Source: Herpetosiphonaceae bacterium
GTDB lineage: Bacteria; Chloroflexota; Chloroflexia; Chloroflexales; Herpetosiphonaceae
NCBI GenBank assembly: GCA_013813565.1
Contig: JACCRK010000057.1
Span: 1-32,752 of the forward strand
Reading direction: 5' to 3'
DNA: 32,752 nucleotides
The position numbers were made by a program, and so were the translations under genes. Under the pieces are notes generated by a model. It was not told where the DNA came from and did not search any database. It worked only from the letters and a program-made list of their open reading frames with translations. Positions 30,586 to 32,752 of this stretch are shown in pieces. Each line of letters begins with the position of its first letter. Position 1 is the stretch's first letter.

Positions 30586-30619
30586 TATGTATCATACATA
30601 GATTTGTGATGTATGTCAA
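30586..30619 (-). promoter_or_regulatory. padR promoter with PadR-type operator
   Basis: On the minus strand TTGACA (30619-30614) and TATGAT (30596-30591) are exactly 17 bases apart. The palindrome TATGTATCATACATA (30586-30600) covers the -10 box, and another ATGTAT lies at the -35 box. ATGT/ACAT half-sites are typical of PadR operators. Confidence 0.72.
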
Positions 30620-30712
30620 GATAGAAAATCAACTGGCAACGCAGAGCGTGACTGGCTAGATTTCATCCAAATTACCCACTTCTGCCCAGGTCGGTTATTG
30701 AGTATAATGCTG

Positions 30713-30718
30713 CTACAC
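30713..30718 (+). promoter_or_regulatory. Probable -10 box of the glycogen synthase gene
   Basis: A perfect TATAAT lies 43 bases before the glgA start codon. No convincing -35 hexamer is seen at the standard distance. Confidence 0.5.
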
Positions 30719-30761
30719 AATGCTCTCGGCGCAGGGCGCAATTTGGATAAAAGGAGCCATA

Positions 30762-32144
30762 ATGCGGGTGCTATTTCTAGCGGCGGAAGGGGTGCCATTC
30801 GTTAAGGTCGGCGGTCTTGGTGATATAGCTGGTGCGCTGCCAGCGGCGCTACGGGCGCAGGGAATGGATGTGCGGCTGGTCTTGCCGCGCTATGGCACGA
30901 TCGATCCGCTCCGCTGGAATCTGCAGCAGCTGCGCGAGAACTTTCCGGTCCAGATGGATTGGCGGCTTGAGCAGTGCCAGCTGTGGGCGACCGCCGATGA
31001 GCACACCTGGTTTATTGAAAACCAATACTTTTTTGGCTCGCGCGCCTCGATCTACGGCCACGGCGATGATGCTCAGCGCTTTGTCCTGTTCTGCCGCGCC
31101 GCCATCGAGGCCTGTCTGCTCCAGAACTGGATGCCCGACGTGATCCACGCCCACGACTGGCACTCGGCGGCGGCGATTCGGCTAGCCTGGCACAGCAGCC
31201 CGCGCCCGGCGCTGGTCTTTACCATCCACAACATCGCCCACCAGGGCATGTTCGACCACAACACCTGGCCGCTGCTCGGTGTCTACGATGCCGAGGGGCC
31301 GCTTAACTTGATGGCGCAGGGCCTGTATACGGCCGACGTGATCACTACCGTCAGCCCAACCTATGCCGCTGAGATCAAGCGGCCTGAGTATGGCTTTGGC
31401 CTGGATGGGCTGCTGCGCGGCCGGGCTAACCGTCTGGTTGGCATTCTTAACGGCCTGGATACCAGCCTGTTTGATCCGGCCACCGACCCGCACATTGCCC
31501 AGAACTATAGCCTGGACGATATCAGCGGCAAGGCGGTCTGTAAAGCGGCCCTCCAGCGCGAGGTCGGCCTGCCGGAGAACCCGACGGCGCCGCTGGTGGC
31601 GGTTGTGTCGCGTCTCGATGATCAGAAAGGGATCGATCTGATTGTGCAGTCGCTGGCCAATATCATCGGTTTTAGCGACGCCCAGCTGCTGGTGCTTGGC
31701 TCGGGCCACGCCCCCTACGAGGAGGCATTTCGCGCCGCAGCCAGCATCCGCCCGGATCGGGTCGCCGCCTATATTGGCTTCAACGCGCCTTTAGCCCAGC
31801 GAATCTACGCCGGGGCGGATATTTTTCTCATGCCGTCATCGTTTGAGCCATGTGGCCTCAGCCAGATGATGGCGATGCGCTATGGCACGATTCCTGTGGT
31901 ACGGGCAACCGGCGGCCTGGTGGATACGGTGCCGGATATGGCGCAGCCCGATGGCGTTGGGGCAGTGTTCGCTGAGTACAGTGTTGCCGGAATGCTCGGC
32001 GGGCTGGATCGGGCCCTGTCGGCCTATCGCTTTCCCAACGATTGGCAGCACTTTGTTCACCGGGCAATGCGCCAGGACTTTAGCTGGATAACAGCAGCAA
32101 GCCGTTACGTAGATGTATACCGTTGGGCGCTAACCTTGCGCTAA
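30762..32144 (+). CDS. glgA: Glycogen synthase (GT5)
   Basis: The protein has 460 residues beginning MRVLFLAAEGVPFVKVGGLG; KVGGLGD (15-21) is the ADP-glucose-binding motif of GT5 synthases. Other family marks are HAHDWHSA, FTIHNIAHQG, TTVSPTYAAEI, NGLDTSLFDP, VSRLDDQKGIDLI and SSFEPCGLSQM with the catalytic Glu. It extends alpha-1,4-glucan from ADP-glucose (or UDP-glucose). The start at 30762 has AAGGAG five bases upstream, which favours it over the longer frame from 30720. The downstream GTPase begins 20 bases after the stop, probably in the same transcript. Confidence 0.95.
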   Translation: MRVLFLAAEGVPFVKVGGLGDIAGALPAALRAQGMDVRLVLPRYGTIDPLRWNLQQLRENFPVQMDWRLEQCQLWATADEHTWFIENQYFFGSRASIYGHGDDAQRFVLFCRAAIEACLLQNWMPDVIHAHDWHSAAAIRLAWHSSPRPALVFTIHNIAHQGMFDHNTWPLLGVYDAEGPLNLMAQGLYTADVITTVSPTYAAEIKRPEYGFGLDGLLRGRANRLVGILNGLDTSLFDPATDPHIAQNYSLDDISGKAVCKAALQREVGLPENPTAPLVAVVSRLDDQKGIDLIVQSLANIIGFSDAQLLVLGSGHAPYEEAFRAAASIRPDRVAAYIGFNAPLAQRIYAGADIFLMPSSFEPCGLSQMMAMRYGTIPVVRATGGLVDTVPDMAQPDGVGAVFAEYSVAGMLGGLDRALSAYRFPNDWQHFVHRAMRQDFSWITAASRYVDVYRWALTLR

Positions 32145-32164
32145 ACCTCGAAAGGAGCAACGAC

Positions 32165-32689
32165 GTGGCAGACCAGATTTTTAAACTTGTGATTACCGGC
32201 GCGTTCAACACCGGTAAAACAACCTTCATCCGTTCGTTGTCGGAGACCGCTGTGGTAGATACGGATAAGGCGACCACGACTGCTGAGGAGCAGCGGGTTA
32301 AGGCCAGTACGACGGTGGCAATGGATTATGGCCGCTTTCAGCTCGATGATATTCGGGTGCAGCTCTTTGGCACTCCCGGCCAGCCACGCTTCGATTTTAT
32401 GCGCGAGATCCTGGCCAAAGATATGAATGGCTTTCTGGTTATGGTCGATCTGGCCGACCCCAGCACCATCGATGCGGCCGCCACTCTGGTCGAGCAGTTC
32501 AAGGATTATCAGGCGGTGCCCTACGCCGTAGTTGCCAACAAGAGCGATCTCAACAGCTCGGTCTCGCCAACCACCTTGCGCGAGCAGCTGCAGCTGCCCG
32601 CCGCCATCCATATCTATCTCTGCACCGCGACCGAGCGCGACTCGGTGCGCGAGGTTGTCCGCCGCTTTATGCGTGATGCGCGTAAGTAG
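32165..32689 (+). CDS. Small Ras/MglA-like GTPase (COG2229 type)
   Basis: The protein has 174 residues. P-loop GAFNTGKT (12-19), G3 motif FGTPGQPRF (Gly instead of the classical Asp, as usual in this group) and G4 NKSD are clear. Members of this prokaryotic GTPase group work with Roadblock/LC7 proteins in polarity or signalling modules. The start is GTG at 32165 with AGGAG eight bases upstream; an in-frame ATG at 32123 lies inside glgA and lacks a site. A Roadblock partner may lie beyond the window; none is seen here. The last 63 bases of the window hold nothing recognisable. Confidence 0.92.
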   Translation: MADQIFKLVITGAFNTGKTTFIRSLSETAVVDTDKATTTAEEQRVKASTTVAMDYGRFQLDDIRVQLFGTPGQPRFDFMREILAKDMNGFLVMVDLADPSTIDAAATLVEQFKDYQAVPYAVVANKSDLNSSVSPTTLREQLQLPAAIHIYLCTATERDSVREVVRRFMRDARK

Positions 32690-32752
32690 AGATTAGGCCA
32701 TTGTAATGCGCTAAATCGCCACCTCCTGCCACTACAAAGCGGCGGCCCGATC

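Noticed and set aside
1-32752. CRISPR array, tRNA, rRNA or classic riboswitch
   Set aside because: No regularly spaced repeats, cloverleaf or conserved RNA core was recognised by eye; a covariance-model search would be needed to exclude small RNAs.

Overview
The window is high-GC bacterial chromosome, densely coded and mostly in operons. The best guess is an aerobic member of Chloroflexota (class Chloroflexia). This is inferred from the gene mix: a long ThyX-like protein, a Rieske/cytochrome b operon with a long cytochrome b tail, a membrane-anchored dihaem cytochrome c, a glycogen synthase next to a Ras-like GTPase, and many LuxR-type and SpoIIE-type regulators. No rRNA, tRNA or CRISPR array was seen.

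Layout. 1-1344: 3' part of a ThyX-like gene. 1355-2777: an intact-looking IS630-type insertion sequence whose transposase needs a -1 frameshift, abutting a 104-bp palindromic MITE-like relative (2780-2883). 3017-5517 (minus): a DUF302 protein, a GT1 glycosyltransferase and a TetR regulator, the last two sharing one operator sequence. 5583-12951: a sugar (xylose/ribose-type) ABC transporter locus. On the minus strand lie a lipoprotein binding protein, a single-domain ATPase, a permease and then an ABC ATPase fused to a NarL-type histidine kinase. Divergently lie a REC-HTH-REC response regulator and an M55 D-aminopeptidase. 13041-16576: MutY, then an overlapping pair of a CPBP membrane protein and a GAF/SpoIIE phosphatase. 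16667-20892 (minus): Rieske protein, cytochrome b, dihaem cytochrome c and an unknown six-helix membrane protein, preceded by a zinc-ribbon protein. 21928-26498: a DtxR-type regulator with FeoA domain and a TroABCD-type Mn/Zn uptake system. 26582-28153: LysM/SH3/M23 cell-wall hydrolase. 28387-30552 (minus): PadR regulator, HAAS-type membrane protein and glycerate 2-kinase. 30762-32689: glycogen synthase and a small GTPase.

The most interesting system is the transporter-coupled two-component locus at 5583-12125. The kinase has no visible sensor or membrane domain. In their place it carries an ABC ATPase domain with intact Walker A and B but an altered signature, D-loop and switch residue (Gln for the usual His). 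The operon otherwise supplies only one canonical ATPase for a transporter class that often uses two fused ones. The natural hypothesis is that the kinase docks on the permease as the second nucleotide-binding domain and reads transporter state, passing phosphate to the two-receiver regulator encoded divergently. This is inference from architecture and gene order; no experiment or database search backs it here.

Another theme is regulatory DNA readable by eye. There are strong hairpins between cistrons of minus-strand operons, bidirectional terminators between convergent genes, and several promoter/operator pairs (TetR, PadR, DtxR, Rieske operon).
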